Assembly: GCA_004835665.1 (NCBI GenBank)
Contig: RBKR01000017.1
Location: 558,001 to 622,000 of the forward strand
Source of the DNA: Phoma sp. XZ068
Lineage: Eukaryota > Ascomycota > Dothideomycetes > Pleosporales > Didymellaceae
DNA length: 64,000 nt
Direction: 5' to 3'
Positions 45,601 to 59,100 of this stretch are shown here, one piece after another. Numbering within the stretch: position 1 is the stretch's first letter; the number at the start of each line of letters is the position of its first letter. The notes under the pieces were generated by a model that had not been told where the DNA came from, made no database searches, and worked only from the letters and a program-made list of their open reading frames with translations. A program made the position numbers and the translations under genes.

Positions 45601-47062
45601 TATTAATTATAAAGAAACCTTTACTTCTACTTCTAAACTAAGCCTAATAAGATTATTATTATCTATATTTAATTATTTAGATTAGGAAATATATACTTAG
45701 GATATAAAACAAGCTTTTCCTAATACAAATATAGATATAGATAATATATATCTACAACTACCTATAGAATTAGAAGAGTATATACTAAGTAATACTTTAA
45801 AAAATACTATAGACAAAGAGCTTATAGATTTAATTAATACAAGTATAAAGAATAAAAATTATTCTAGTATAACTTGTAGATTAAATAAAGCTCTATATAG
45901 ATTAAAATAAGCTAGTAGACAATAGTAAATATTTCTTACTAGAATACTAGGACAAATAGGTTTTAAAAGCCTAAAAATAGACAATAGTATATTTATATAT
46001 ACTAGTAAATCTATTATTCTAGCAATATATATTAACAATATTCTAGTATTTGCTAGCAATATTATACTAGTTAATAATCTATATAAAGAACTAAGTTCTA
46101 TATCTAAGTTAGAAATAACTAACTTAGGAGAAATTAAAGAGTTTCTAAGAGTAGAAATTATAAGGGATAGAAAGAAAAAATCCTTAATAATAATATAAAG
46201 AAACTTTATAAATAAGATACTTATTAAGTTTAATAAACTTAATAATAAACCTAAAAGTATCCCTATACCTATAGGTATTAAACTAGAAAGATTTCTAGAA
46301 TAAAGTAGTATAATTAAGAAATTCTAATAAGAAATAAGAAGCTTAATATACTTAACTATATTTACTAGACCTAATTTAGTATATAGTGTTAATTATCTAG
46401 CTAGATTTATATCTAATCCTAGCCTAGAACACTATAAATACCTAAATAATATCTTTAGTTATTTATTAAAAACTAAAGAATTAGGTTTAGATTTATCTAT
46501 TAAACAATCTACTAAATATACTACTAAATTAATTAATTTAGTAGGTATATTAGACGCAGATTAGAGGGGTAATATAGACTCTAGAAAATCTATAATAGAA
46601 AATAAATTCTTACTTAATACTAGTAATAATAATATTACTATTAGTTAGATTTCTAAACTATAAAAAACAGTAGCTTTAAGCTCTGTAGAAGCTAAATATA
46701 TAGCCTTAAAAGAAGCTACTAAAGAGTCTATATACCTATAAAATATTATAAAAGAACTATTCTTTAATAGTAATATATCTAAAGAGTTTAATAATATATT
46801 TAATACTCTAAATACTATTAAAACAGATAGTTTAAGTGCTATAGAACTAGCAAAAAACCCTATATACTATGCTAGAACTAAGCATATTAATATAATATAT
46901 TACTTTATTAGAGGAAATCTACTAAATAATAGTATAAATCTAGTATATAAAAATACTAGTACTATACTAGCTAACAATCTAATAAAACTAACTAGTATTA
47001 GTAAACTATAAGACTTTACTAGTAAAATTAGCTTAGTAGATATTTCTACTATAAAAAACTAA
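42681..47062 (+). pseudogene. Copia gag-pol of the right element, single frame with RIP stops
   Basis: One continuous frame of about 1460 codons, with stops almost only where Gln or Trp is expected. Domains in order: gag with CCHC knuckle (CSYYLYKGYKESTCYKKYP, 43442-43498), protease core DFILDSRAT (near 43615-43640), GAG-pre-integrase YRRLGYINLSAIKKLL (44155-44210), integrase core with RDSFTKYLVVKLL (44420) and NSVVEIINR (44670), reverse transcriptase YNINYKETF and IKQAFPNTNI (45595-45740), NILVFASN (46040), and RNase H SSVEAKYIALKEA (46680) with ARTKHINIIYYFIRG (46870). This is the Ty1/Copia order. No active product is possible. Confidence 0.88.
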
Positions 47063-47160
47063 AGTTAAAATAAGCTATATTATATATTACTATACTCTAT
47101 ACTATAATATAAGCTATTCTAACTATTAAATAAGAGAAATAACTAAAAAGATTAAGGGGG

Positions 47161-47784
47161 TGTATAAAGTTACTAAGTAACTTAGAAAAACACTTTAGTA
47201 AAGTTAAGTATATTCTTATTTATTTATTTCTCTATTAGGTATAGTATATATTTAAAAGTAGGATATTATTCCCCTAGTATAGGTAGTTATAATTAGGTAT
47301 AAATTACCTAATTAGGCCTAGTATTTGGGCTAAGAGAATTTTTAGTAATAGTGTTACTTTTAGCTCTAACTACTAAAGAGAGGTAAGAAACTAAAAAGAG
47401 GAGTAATAAATAGTATTAAAGATTACTATTCTTATATTATAAATCCTTAGGAGTTAAAGGAGTTAAATAGTATATTATTATAAATCTTACTCTTTACTAA
47501 GGCTAAAGAGCTAAATACTATAGATATATATAGTAGTATACCTTCTAGTATTTAGAAGGTACCTAGTAACTCTAGTAATATATTCTATTATTTACTTATA
47601 CTATAAGACTATATTATACTACTTGTCTATAAGAGTATAATATATAACTATACTATTATATAGCTTTATAATATAAAGCTAAATTATATTATTAATATCT
47701 TTTCCTAGTAATCTAGGTCCCTTACTAAGAAGAGGAAGAAAGTAGTTATTTATATTTATTACCCCCCTACCTACTTTCTTTATA
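47161..47784 (+). repeat. 3' LTR of right Copia, carrying the empty pogo site
   Basis: 624 bp. It mirrors 29065-31539 once the pogo insertion and one TA are removed, and keeps the undisturbed TA target in ACTATTATATAGCTTTATA near 47650-47670. Confidence 0.88.
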
Positions 47785-48403
47785 ATAGTATATTCTTTTA
47801 ATAATACCTAAATATTCTACTAAGTTAAGTTTAGCCTGTTATTACTACCTATATAAATTTATTAAGTCCTTTAGAGAGATTATAGTAAAGAAGTATTTAA
47901 TCTATAAAAAGTATAAGCAAGTATATAAAGTTTATATTTATTCTAGAAAATATAGTAAATATTTAAAGTATAGGTAGTGTTATAATATTTATATAATATA
48001 GTTAAAGTTTAAATATCTAGAGACTAAGAAAGAGAAGCTACAGGTATAGATAAAAGAAAGTTATAAAGTATAAAATAAAGTACTTAGGGCCTCTAAGAAG
48101 GTATTAGAAGAGTTATAAGTTATATATATATATAAAGAGTAGTTATATTAATAAATAGATTTACTAGATTATTATATTAAGGAAGTAATTATAGTAGAGA
48201 AATAAAGTAGTATTAAGTAGAAGCTAGAGAAAGAGATAATTCTCTTTAAGAGTTCTCTATATTAGGAAAAGTTCTTAAAATTAAGGGGTTGCAGGTAGTT
48301 ATAGTACAGGCACTTAATAGCTGCCTAATAGCTCTAATAATACTAATATTCTAAAAAAGCAGCTTAATATTCTTAATATTACTAATACTAAGTCCTTATA
48401 TTT
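47785..48403 (+). other. RIP relic with charged coiled-coil-like coding trace
   Basis: Read through stops in the + direction, 47880-48300 gives Lys/Glu-rich helical strings (KYLETKKEKLQ, ASKKVLEEL, LEKEIILFKSSLY, EKFLKLRG). This resembles the C-terminal part of a gag-like protein of fungal retroelements, by pattern only. No intact frame. Confidence 0.35.
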
Positions 48404-48434
48404 AACAACCTTATAATAATATTATAAGGTTGTT
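48404..48434. repeat. 31-bp perfect palindrome
   Basis: AACAACCTTATAAT and ATTATAAGGTTGTT flank a 3-base centre. It contains CA/TG dinucleotides in both arms, rare in this block. Confidence 0.9.
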
Positions 48435-51400
48435 CTCTATAAAGTATATATATTACTATCTCTTACCTTTAAACTCTAGTTTATAAGTAGTTTACTATAA
48501 GACCTACTTTTTATATTATAACTTAAATATATATTATAGAGTATAGTATAGCTTATTATAATTCTAAAGGCATACTCTTTTATTATTATATTACTATAAT
48601 AATAATAATTTATTATACCCTATAAATTTAAGATATGCCTATTCTACTAATTTAAGTAATTCTTAACTATTATTATTATTATTATACCTTAGCTTATTTT
48701 ATACTATACCTTATAGTATATTATATATATTTATAAATACTCTATCCTGTACTACGCCTTATAGTATATTATATACCTAGTACCTACTTATAGTACTAAA
48801 TCTTCCTTCTAGCTACTATATATTACTTTAACTTATACTATACCTTATAGTACTCTACTTATACTATATAGGCACTATATATAATAATATATCTACTTTA
48901 ATAGTAGTATTATAGTAATATTAACTTACTAGTAGATATCTAAGTAAGTAGCTAGACTATATTTAGTATATACTTACCTATAGCAGATTACCTTTATATT
49001 ACCTTATTTATTTTTCTATTAAAGAATATATCTAATAGTTTATTATCTAGATTATTAATATACTAGTAGAGCTCTACCTTTCTAGGCCTCTTTCCTGCCT
49101 ATAGCCTTTTATAGAAAGTATTTATAGTAGGCTTAGAATCTATAATCTTCTCTTAATTATATATTATAATCTACTTGTTATTAATCTTATATAGTTCTTA
49201 GAGGTCTAATAGGTTTATTTACTTTATAATATAGATACTATATATAGATCTATCTATATACTCTAGGTTAACTATATAGAAATTTAGTAGTATTAGAAGG
49301 CTTCTCTCTTTTTAGCCCTTAACTACTATATTATTATCTACCTCTACCTCTAAAATAGAAGGGGTATAACTTATACTATTTATCTTATTAGGTATAGTAT
49401 ACTATAATAATAGTAGAGGTAATAACTAAGTATTAGTATCTAAAGTAACCCTATTATCTATTTCTATAATTATAAGACTATACCTATTAGAAATTAATAT
49501 ATTATTCTTACTAACTAGGTTATTAAGATTATTAGTATATCTATTCTATACTATTAGTATATAAGTATCTATCTTCTTTAGGTGTTATAGGTATAGCTAT
49601 ACCTTTACTAGAATCTTCTCTTATATAACCTTCTAGTAGTACTCTAACTATACCTCCTACTAATATAATAAAGTAGTATAGAGACCTTAGTAGTATTAGC
49701 TCTATATTATAATAACTTTATTATATACTCTAAAGCACCTAAGATAAAGCACTCTATATTATATATACCTTATTCTTCTATTTCTTTAGAGCCTACTATA
49801 GCTATACCCTAATAAAGTATATTATAGTCTTACTTAATTTCTTAAAGTACTATATACTATCTAGTATAATAGTAAGCACTTTCTAAGTCTTACCCTATAT
49901 TATATCTAATAGTACTTATAAAATTAAAGAATTTAGAAATTACTACTATAAAGGCTCTAGAGGGTATTAGCTAGAAGGTAGAGAGAGTATAGTTATTAAG
50001 GTCTTACCTAGGTTAGGTCTTTAGATATATAGTAGAAATTATCTATTAATAACTTAGATAGTTAACTTAAATATATAGTCTATATTATATTAAGACTATA
50101 TACTACCTATACTACTTCTCTTACCTAATATATTATCTATATTTAAAATATAATAAGTTTACTTTAAAGCTAACTAGTTTATACTCTTATTTATAGTATA
50201 CTATTAGGTTTTAAACTTATAAAGCTAATAAGGGTATTATATAGAACCTCTATAATATATTAGTAGAACTTTTTATTAATACTATTATAAGCTTATATCT
50301 ATAAGGTTATAGTAAGATATATAAATAATACTTTATAAGGTAGTGTCTATAAATCTATCTAATAGTTATTAATTATCTTACTATATACTATTCTACTTAG
50401 TATTATTATCTATATAACCTTTATAACTAGTATATTATTAGTCTTAACTCTATTTAATTTATGCAGAATTCTATAGACTATACTTATCTAATAGTATACC
50501 TATTTACTAGTAGTACTAGTACTTAAATATACTTCTACCTACCCCTCTTTATTTTAATTATTACTATTATCTCTAATTTAGATACCTCTAGTAGTATTTC
50601 TAGAATAAATAAGGCTACTAAGTCTTCCTTATATAATCTCTCTATATATAGTAGGCTCTAAATATAATAGAGTAGAGGGCTTCTACTAAGAGCTATATTA
50701 TCTATTAATTAATACTAAAGAACTTCTTAGAGTTAACTATTAAGAATATTAGTAATACTAAAATAGCCTTAGGTTTACTATACCTCTAGACTACTATTAT
50801 TCTAATATATTAAGTTTATCTACTTTAAAGCTTTAATAGTAGTACTTAAAGAAAGTAGCTACTTATTTTTTACTATTATCTTCTTTACCTATTAATATTA
50901 TCTAAGTAGAGAAGTACTTATCTTACCTCTTAAGAATTAAAAAGATATATATTTATATTTAGTATTTTATTTCTCTTTAGTTTAAAGTTAAGTAAGAAGC
51001 CTAGCTATACTATATAGTAGTATATAAACTTATAAAAAGTAAGAGTAGGTACTTTATACCTATTAAAGTTATACCTAAGTAAAGCTTATAATATATTATT
51101 CTATTAGTTCTTAGAGATAGGTATAGACAGAGGTAGGGTAGGTTACTAGAAGGTATAGAATAATAGCTTACTATTATTAAGGGGTATACTAGAGCAAACT
51201 CTAATATATAGATAGGTTACTTAAGAGTATAGGATAATAGCTAGCTATTATTAGGGATTAATAAGAATATAATATATAGTAGATTATTAAGTTAAATATA
51301 CTGTCCTAAGAATAGTGTCTAGAGGTATTTATCTATAGCTATAGTACTCTCTCCTTAAATATAGTATTTAAGAAGGTAGTACTATTTAAGCAAATTAGGA

Positions 51401-54379
51401 GCTATATAGCTCTTAGTTAATATACTCTGCAGTACCTATTCTATAGAATAAGCAAATTAGGCTATAGGCTTTCTTTTAGTTACTTACTTACTAAGAAGTA
51501 AGCACTACTACTTTATCTACTAGTTAAATTATTAGGGATACCTCTATACTAGTAGGTCTAATTAGTCTAGCTAGATTAAGTAGCCGGCTATTCCTGTTAG
51601 CTAGGTTGCTTAGATATCTATTTTTATTAGGTTATAATAATACCTTCTTATAGAGCCCTTAGAGTATATAATTTTAATTATCTATAGCCTAGCCTAGCTA
51701 TAGCATAGACAGCTCTAGTTATCTATAGTAGAGATTAGTAGAGTTTAAACTAATATAGTAATAGCCTAACCTTATTAGTATCTAAGTTCTATAATTAAAT
51801 AATAATATTAGAGTAAAACTATAATAGCAGCTGTGCCTAGCTAAGAAAGCTAATATCTTATAGCTATTATCTACCTTGTCTAGTAAACTACTCCTATAAT
51901 ACCTACTCTAGTATTATACCTCTAATCTAGTATAGTATTATTATATTATACTAAACTACTAAGACTAAAGACTATATAAGTATATCTATAAAGGTTAAGT
52001 ATTATATATATATTGTTTAAAAGCAGTAATAAACAACTCCTAGTTTTATTTATCCTTATTACTATTAATACTATATAAACTCTAACTATAGTATAATATT
52101 ATATTATAACTATATAATATATTTATTATTATACTCTTATATACTATACTAATAGTATAGATCTAGTAGTATAGCCTAACTAGTTTACTATAACCCTGTA
52201 AAAGCTAGTATTTATAGTAAAGTATTAATATAGATATATAGTATTTATTTAGATTTAAATATTAGTAATAAGTAGTAATTAGTAGTTAAGAATTAGTTAA
52301 GAAGTATACTAGTTATACCTCTGCTAATTATATAGTATTATAGTTATTATATACTATTATATCTAGTATATAATTCTTATATAATAGGTTCTTCCTCCTT
52401 ATTACTATAGTATATAGTTTATTAATATACTTCCTACCTAATATAGGGTGCTTATATTAGAAAAAGTATTTTTAGTACTAAAAGTATATAATTATAGTAT
52501 AGTACTATAGGTAATAGTATAACTAGAATAAAGATTATATCTATAGAGCTAAAACTATATATATATTAAAGGGTACCTATAAATTTAAAATAATCTCTAT
52601 TAGTACCTTTTATAGTACTTACCTTCTATATTATAGGTAAACTCTATATAATTCTTATATAGAAATTAGATTACTAGAATAATTATTTAATATTTAGCTT
52701 ATAACCTTAATAACCCTAATAACCCTAATAATACTATAATATTTTAAAAACAGCTATAATATCTGTGCTACCCCTACTATATACTTAAAAAACCTATACT
52801 ATCTATAATAGGCCTACTATATCTAGAGATTACTTACTTTAGAATTACTATATTATTATATAGGGCTTAATATACTATAGATTTTCTACTTATACTGTGC
52901 CCTATAGTATAGACTAAGCCTACTATTCCCTACTTATCTACTACTACTACCTATACTATAAGTAGAGTATATTTTAGACCTTAATATTAATTAATTATAA
53001 GATATTAATTTAAGTTATCTAACCTTCTTTATATTTATAGTATATAGTTTAGATATTAATTATAATAGAATTTAGCAGTAAATTTAATCTAGTATTATAC
53101 TACTACCTCTCTATACTAAGACACTAGGTATACTAGTCTAGGTATCTTATAGAAACTAACTACTCTACTAGCTTATACTAGTTTAAGTCTATCTCTATAT
53201 TAGTATTAAAGAGTTCTTCTTTCTTTAATAGTTAGTTACTTTAATTATACTTTTTAAAGTAGTTATCCTTACTACTTTCTAAGTTGCCTCTGCCTTATTC
53301 TCTACTAAGAATATTAGTACTAATAATCTCTTTTATCTTTAATATACTTACTCTTACTACTATATAGCTCTTCTATAGTTATATAGTATTACTATTTTCT
53401 AATTCTATAATTTCTTTACCTTACTTTTATTCTTTATAGTTACCTAATATCTTTACTTCTATATATACCTTTATTTTCTTTAGTAAACCTATAAAAGTAT
53501 AATCTTAAAAGTATCTTTTATTAGCTAAAATTTAGATAGAGTATAGTTAGAAGTATATACCTATATAATAGCTAGATAACTCTTCTATATTAGAGGTTCT
53601 AGTATTATCTATATTATAAACTATTAGATATAGTATAGATAAAAGTATACTATATATATACTAGTTATTAAAGTGTCTCTAGTACTAAGTATAAGAGTAA
53701 TATATATATCTATATACTTACGCAGCCTATTAATAAAGTTATTAATAGTAATAGTAAAGTTATTATTATTAGCTAGGCTCTTACCCTAGGTATAGGTAAG
53801 TTCTATACTATAGCTATACTCTTTCTATACCTTTAAAAGTCCTAATAGAATATTTTACTATATAAAGTCTATAAGCTTTACTATAGATATATTATTACTA
53901 GTAAAACTACCTACTACTATTTTTAAGAGTAACCTATCTATAAGTAAGAAGTAGAATAAGAGCCTTATAATTATAGATTATAATTTAGAATCTATAAGTC
54001 TAATATTAAACTATAGTAGGTTGCTAATCTAGTCTTAAAGTAGTTAGTAATTATTATATATATATAGCTTTACTATTACTATTATAAAAGGTATTAAATA
54101 AATAAAGAGATTCTAATAGAAGGAAGCTAAGAATAGCCCTAGCAGCTATAATAGGAATAGTAATTATAAATAGGCCCTACTAGGTAGTAGCTTTGCTAAT
54201 AGCTTTATTAGGGAAAGTTCTATATTAATATTCTTTTCTATTCTTACTATATTCTTCTTAACTCTAACCTTTAAGTTAAAAACTAGTTTTTAAGCTGCCT
54301 CCTTTTTAAGCACTTCTAAAGCTTCTATATTTTTATTACTAAAGTAGTATATATACTTACTCTCTTTAGCTAGCTATTA
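48435..54379. other. RIP-degraded repeat DNA, element not identified
   Basis: About 6 kb of TA-rich DNA with no open frame. Around 50600-51010 a hydrophobic/charged + frame is traceable through stops (YLSYLLRIKKIYIY) but I cannot name it. An LTR-like end with a TATATAAG-like box (51974) and AATAAACAACTCC (52030) lies near 51.9-52.1 kb. Short islands with CG/CA survive (AGCCGGCTATTCCTGTTAGC at 51581). Confidence 0.5.
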
Positions 54380-54850
54380 CTCTACCTAGTAGACTAGTAG
54401 ATAGGTAAGGTTAGGTAAGGTTAGGTATAGTTATATAATTAATAGGTAAGGTAGGGTTAGGTTACCTTATATACCCTACCTATCTTTGTTAGGTAGAGGT
54501 ACCCTATAACTTAGGTAAGATAGGGTTTAGGTACTCTATAACTTAGGTAAGGTTAGGTAGAGTACCTAGATTAGAGTTAGGTAAGGTTAGGTAAGGTTTT
54601 TATATAGGGTTAAAATTAAGTATACTTAATTATTATAGCTAATTATAATAGTACCCTACCTAACCTTACCTAACCTTAGGTCTGTGCAACCTTACTATAC
54701 CTAACCTTTAGCATATATAACTCTACTCTACCTAACCTTAGGTCTGTACAACCTATACCTAACCTACCCTATTAGCCTTAGCAACTCTACCCTACCTAAC
54801 CTAAGTCTGTGCAACCTATACCTAACTCTACCCTACCTTAGGTAAGGGGG
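54380..54850. repeat. GGTTAGGTAAGG-type minisatellite with inverted halves
   Basis: The left half (54400-54600) is rich in AGGTAAGGTTAGG; the right half (54650-54850) in CCTAACCTTACC, so the block can fold on itself. A motif GTCTGTGCAACCT (or GTCTGTACAACCT) recurs at about 54681, 54743 and 54805. The unit is related to, but not the same as, the telomere repeat TTAGGG. Confidence 0.75.
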
Positions 54851-55566
54851 TATCTATCTGCTAGTCTACTACCTAGTATATCTTAGTGTCTACGTCCTAC
54901 TAATTATAAGGTAGTTTTACCTTTACCCTATAGTATTAACTTATAAGAGCTAGAAACCCTTATATTAACTTAATCTATTTATTAATATCTATATATATCT
55001 ACTTTAGGCTATCTTTATCTAAACTAAAGTATATTATAATAGATATAATTATAGAACAGCCTTTTCCTTTTACTTATATATATAAGTTCTATTATATAGG
55101 TATAGCTAGCTTAGCTATTATTAGCTTTAGAGGTATAGTAGTAGTATCTTATAGTCTTAGAAAATATATTAATAGGTCTTATAGTAGAGTTAAAGGTATA
55201 TATAGTAAGTATATAAAGAGAAAAGGTAGTATCTAGGTAATAAAGATAAAAGGTTTATAAAAGTAAGCTTACTTATAGTAACCTAATAATATAGATTAGG
55301 TAAAGGTAAATATAGGAGATAGTAAGTGCTATATATACTAGATAATAAGTTACTATACCTTATATATAGTAGAATTAGTAAACCTTACTATACTATATAT
55401 ATAGTATAGTAACTATATCTTACCTTACTATAAATTATTAGTAGAGTATTTCTTTATATAGTATTTAGTAATAAAAGTATAGGGTATAGTATTTACTAGC
55501 TAATTAGAGTTATTATTTATAAGGTAGAGGTATCTCTTTACCTAGGATTAGTAAAGTATATAAGTA
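54851..55566. other. RIP-degraded DNA, no gene
   Basis: TA-rich stretch between two repeat arrays. A basic coding trace (around 55090-55270) is visible through stops but cannot be assigned. Confidence 0.5.
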
Positions 55567-56110
55567 GCTTTAATATAGATAAACTATAAGTATACTATAG
55601 TAAAGAGTAGAAGAGCCCTAAGTTTTTAGTATATATAGCTTTAATAAAGTTAAACTATAAGTATACTATAGTAAGAAGTAAAAGCACCTTAAGTTTTTAG
55701 TATATATAGCTTTAATAAAGTTAAACTATAAGAGTACTATAGTAAGGAGTAGAAGGGCCCTAAGTTTTTAGTATATATAGCTTTAATAAAGTTAAACTAT
55801 AAGAGTACTATAGTAAGGAGTAAAAGGGCCCTAAGTTTTTACTATATATAGCTTTAATAAAGTTAAATTATAAGTATACTATAGTAAAGAGTAGAAGGGC
55901 CCTAAGTTCTTAGTATAAGTAGTATAAATAAAACTAAATAGTAGATATACTATAGTAAGGAGTAGAATAGCTATAAGTTTCTAGCATATATAGCTTTAAC
56001 AAAGTTAAACTATAAATATACTATAGTAAGAAGTAGAAGGAACTTAAAGGTTTAGTATAAGTAGTATAAATAAAATTAAACTATAAGTATACTATAGTAA
56101 GAAGTATAGT
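55567..56110. repeat. 71-bp tandem satellite, about 8 units
   Basis: Units start at 55567, 55638, 55709, 55780, 55851, 55922, 55993 and 56064 (last one partial), exactly 71 bp apart. Consensus features are GCTTTAATAAAGTTAAACTA, ACTATAGTAAGGAGTA and GGGCCCTAAG. Units 6 and 8 begin GTATAAATAAA instead of GCTTTAATAAA, so two subtypes alternate towards the right end. Confidence 0.93.
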
Positions 56111-59100
56111 ACTTAGTAATTATTCTACTAGAGCCTAGTCTAAATCCTATATTAAACTATTTATATTTAATAGTAGTACTTGCTATCTAGCTATACTTCC
56201 TTATAGTTGTTCTCTATAGCCCTAGCTAGATCCTAGATCTTATTAAGCTATATAGCTTAGCATTATACTATAAACCTATTTTTAATCTTATTCTATATAT
56301 ATATAAGTTCCTCTATATATAAACCTATATAAACTAGGAAGTTAAGCTTAACCTTAGCTATAACCTAGTTAATTTAAAATCTATAATATCTATACTATAC
56401 TACCTCTATATTAATACTATATAGTTCTAGAGCCTTAAAGATATAACTCTTAATAAAGTTAATAGACTAGTAGACTATTTTTAGTCTAGCTACTATAAAC
56501 TAGATATTATCCTTAACTTAATTAGTATTAAAGTTATAGAATTTATACTACCTTAATACTTCTATATCTTTATCTAGACTCTTACCTACCTAAGCTATAT
56601 ACTTTTACCTAAACTCCTTAACTATTCTCTATACCTATATTAGTACTATAACCTAGAGTATAAAGTATAGAGATATCTAAGACTTACTATAAAAATAATT
56701 ACCTTATATAACTATATATTTAAAGTAATATAGTACTTACTTTTATAAGTAATACTTAGTAGATCTAGTTAATTTTTTCTTAAGTTAGGAGTAGTAGTAA
56801 GCTCTTATAATATCTTTATTACCTTAAATAGTATATACTCTATCTTAGTAGAGCTATTATAGATACTATTAATAGCTTTATAGATAATTAACCTAAGTAT
56901 CTTTATAGAGTTCTTAAGTATTTTATTAAGCTTAAGGTTAGTCTTACTAAGGTTATTACCTTAACTAGTATCTTTACTAATAAGTAGAGTTTTCTCTAGA
57001 TATCTATCTTAGTATTTATATATAGTATTAAAAAAGTTTAGGAAGCTAGCTAGTACCTTAGCCTTCTAGTAGCTTTCTAGATTAATAGATATAGCAGACT
57101 AATACTTAGGCTTTAGTTTTCCTAAACTCTTACTACTAAGGTTATTCTATTCTATAACTACCTTATTATATTATTTATTAACTTATACCTAGATATTTTA
57201 CTTAATATTTCTAAGTATTTTATAGTAGTTAGGCTTAAATATAATAGGGAGGTACTAGTTCTTTAGTATATAGTCTATTAGGTTTAGTTTATAACTCTAT
57301 ATATCTATAGAGTAATAGTTATAACTAATAAAGTATATTCTAATAATCTCTATAATAACCTTAAGAATATTCTTTATCTTTAGGTTATTCTTAATTCTTT
57401 TAGTAATTAGTTAGGTAAGGTCTTTTCTAGATACTTTCTTAAATAATTTCTAGGTCTTTAGTGTCTTCTTAAGGTTATACTTCTAGAGAAACTAAATAGC
57501 TTTATCTAGTAGTTTTTTCTAGGTAGTATCTTTATACCTTAATTTCTTAAGTATAAAGATAAGTATAGTTATAATACTATTTGCTATAGCAGAGCCTATA
57601 ATTACTATAAAGGAGGGTTATAGAGCTAGGTCTTTAATAAAGAAATTAAAGAGATTAATAATACCTATATAGGTTAAGGTATTCTTACTATTAGCTAAGT
57701 AGATTTTATTAATAATAACCTATACTATATATAGAAGGTTATAGACTATTATTATAGTCTTTCTAATACCTTAGTAGTCTTTCTATATAGCTATTTATAT
57801 AGCTTAATTATACTGCCTACTATCTCTACCCCCCTTAAGGCTCTAGTTAATAAGTAATTAATACTTCTTATAAAGATCTCTTAACTTCTTAGAGTATAAT
57901 AGATTTATTTTATTAATACTACTATTAAGCTCCTAAATTAGTTTAGTATTTAGTTAGATTATATTATAGAGTTAGCTCTGCTAATACTTATTTATATAGA
58001 TAATAAAGATTCTGCTACTAGTTAGACTTATTTTACTTATAGTAGTAAGTAGGTAATTAGGCTATAAGCTAGAGCCTAAGTATTAGATTTTAGGTTCTTC
58101 TAGCCTATCTTTAAGGTCTAATGCAAAGCTATATATAGGGCATATATTATTATTCTAGTCTAGTTAAGGTAGCATCTTAATAAGGTTGTCTATAGTAATA
58201 TTATAGTAAAGGCTATTAGCTTCTCTTTTATAAGTCTTATAGTATATCTTACTAGACTTATATAGTATAATTATCTTTAGGCACTACTTTAATAGTGCCT
58301 ACTTAAGTAGAGGGCTATTTTATAATACTTTAACCTAGTCTTATAGCTAAGGCTCTATACTATTAGAGTAGGCTAATAAGAATATAGCCCTAATTTATAG
58401 TAACTAACTTTTAAATAAACTATTAAAATTAAGGTATAAATACTAGGTAAATAGTAGTATAGAGCCCTTATAAGATTTAAATATTAGAATAAAGTTTAGG
58501 AAGAATACACTAATAATTTATATAGTTTTACCTATACCTATATAATTCTACTTAATATAGCTATATCTTAAGCTAAAGTTTATATTATAAATAATATTAG
58601 TACTAACTACTTAATAAGCTATAAGCTTAAACTTAGAGCTAAAGCCTAAGGTAGAATTAATAGAGATAAACTAGTTCTTAGAGGTATACTATTTATATAG
58701 TTATTATATAAGGACACTAAATATATATATACTATACTATACTACTCTTCTAAGATTACTTATATAGCTTTAAAGCCTACTTCTAAATTATTAAGTTTAG
58801 TTTATATACTATTAGAGTTAGTTTTATACTATACTAATAGTATAGTGCACTTACTACTTTAGTAACTTAGACTTTTAGTTATTATTACCTTCTCTCTCCT
58901 CTATATTACTAATCTGTCTATTTAAATTATTAATAAAGGAAAGGGAGCTATATACTTCTAGTAAGTTAGGCTATAGTATTTATAGTTTTAATTCTAATAA
59001 AGTTCTAGATATACTCTTACTAGACTTCCTCTTTATTATCTTTTTCTTTATATTTTTAGTAGGTATAGAGTTACTACTAGGCTTACTACTACTAGGCTTA

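Larger units (their letters stand above)
40769..47784 (+). mobile_element. Ty1/Copia retrotransposon, right copy, plus orientation, RIP-degraded
   Basis: 5' LTR 40769-41389 (621 bp, begins TGTAAAG) and 3' LTR 47161-47784 (624 bp, begins TGTATAAAG). A polypurine tract AAAAAGATTAAGGGGG (47145-47160) abuts the 3' LTR. GGTTATAAGCC just after the 5' LTR is where a tRNA primer site is expected. It is about 7.0 kb in total and unbroken by other insertions. The bases outside the LTRs do not form a clean target duplication. LTR ends read TG..TA instead of TG..CA, as RIP would produce. Confidence 0.9.
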
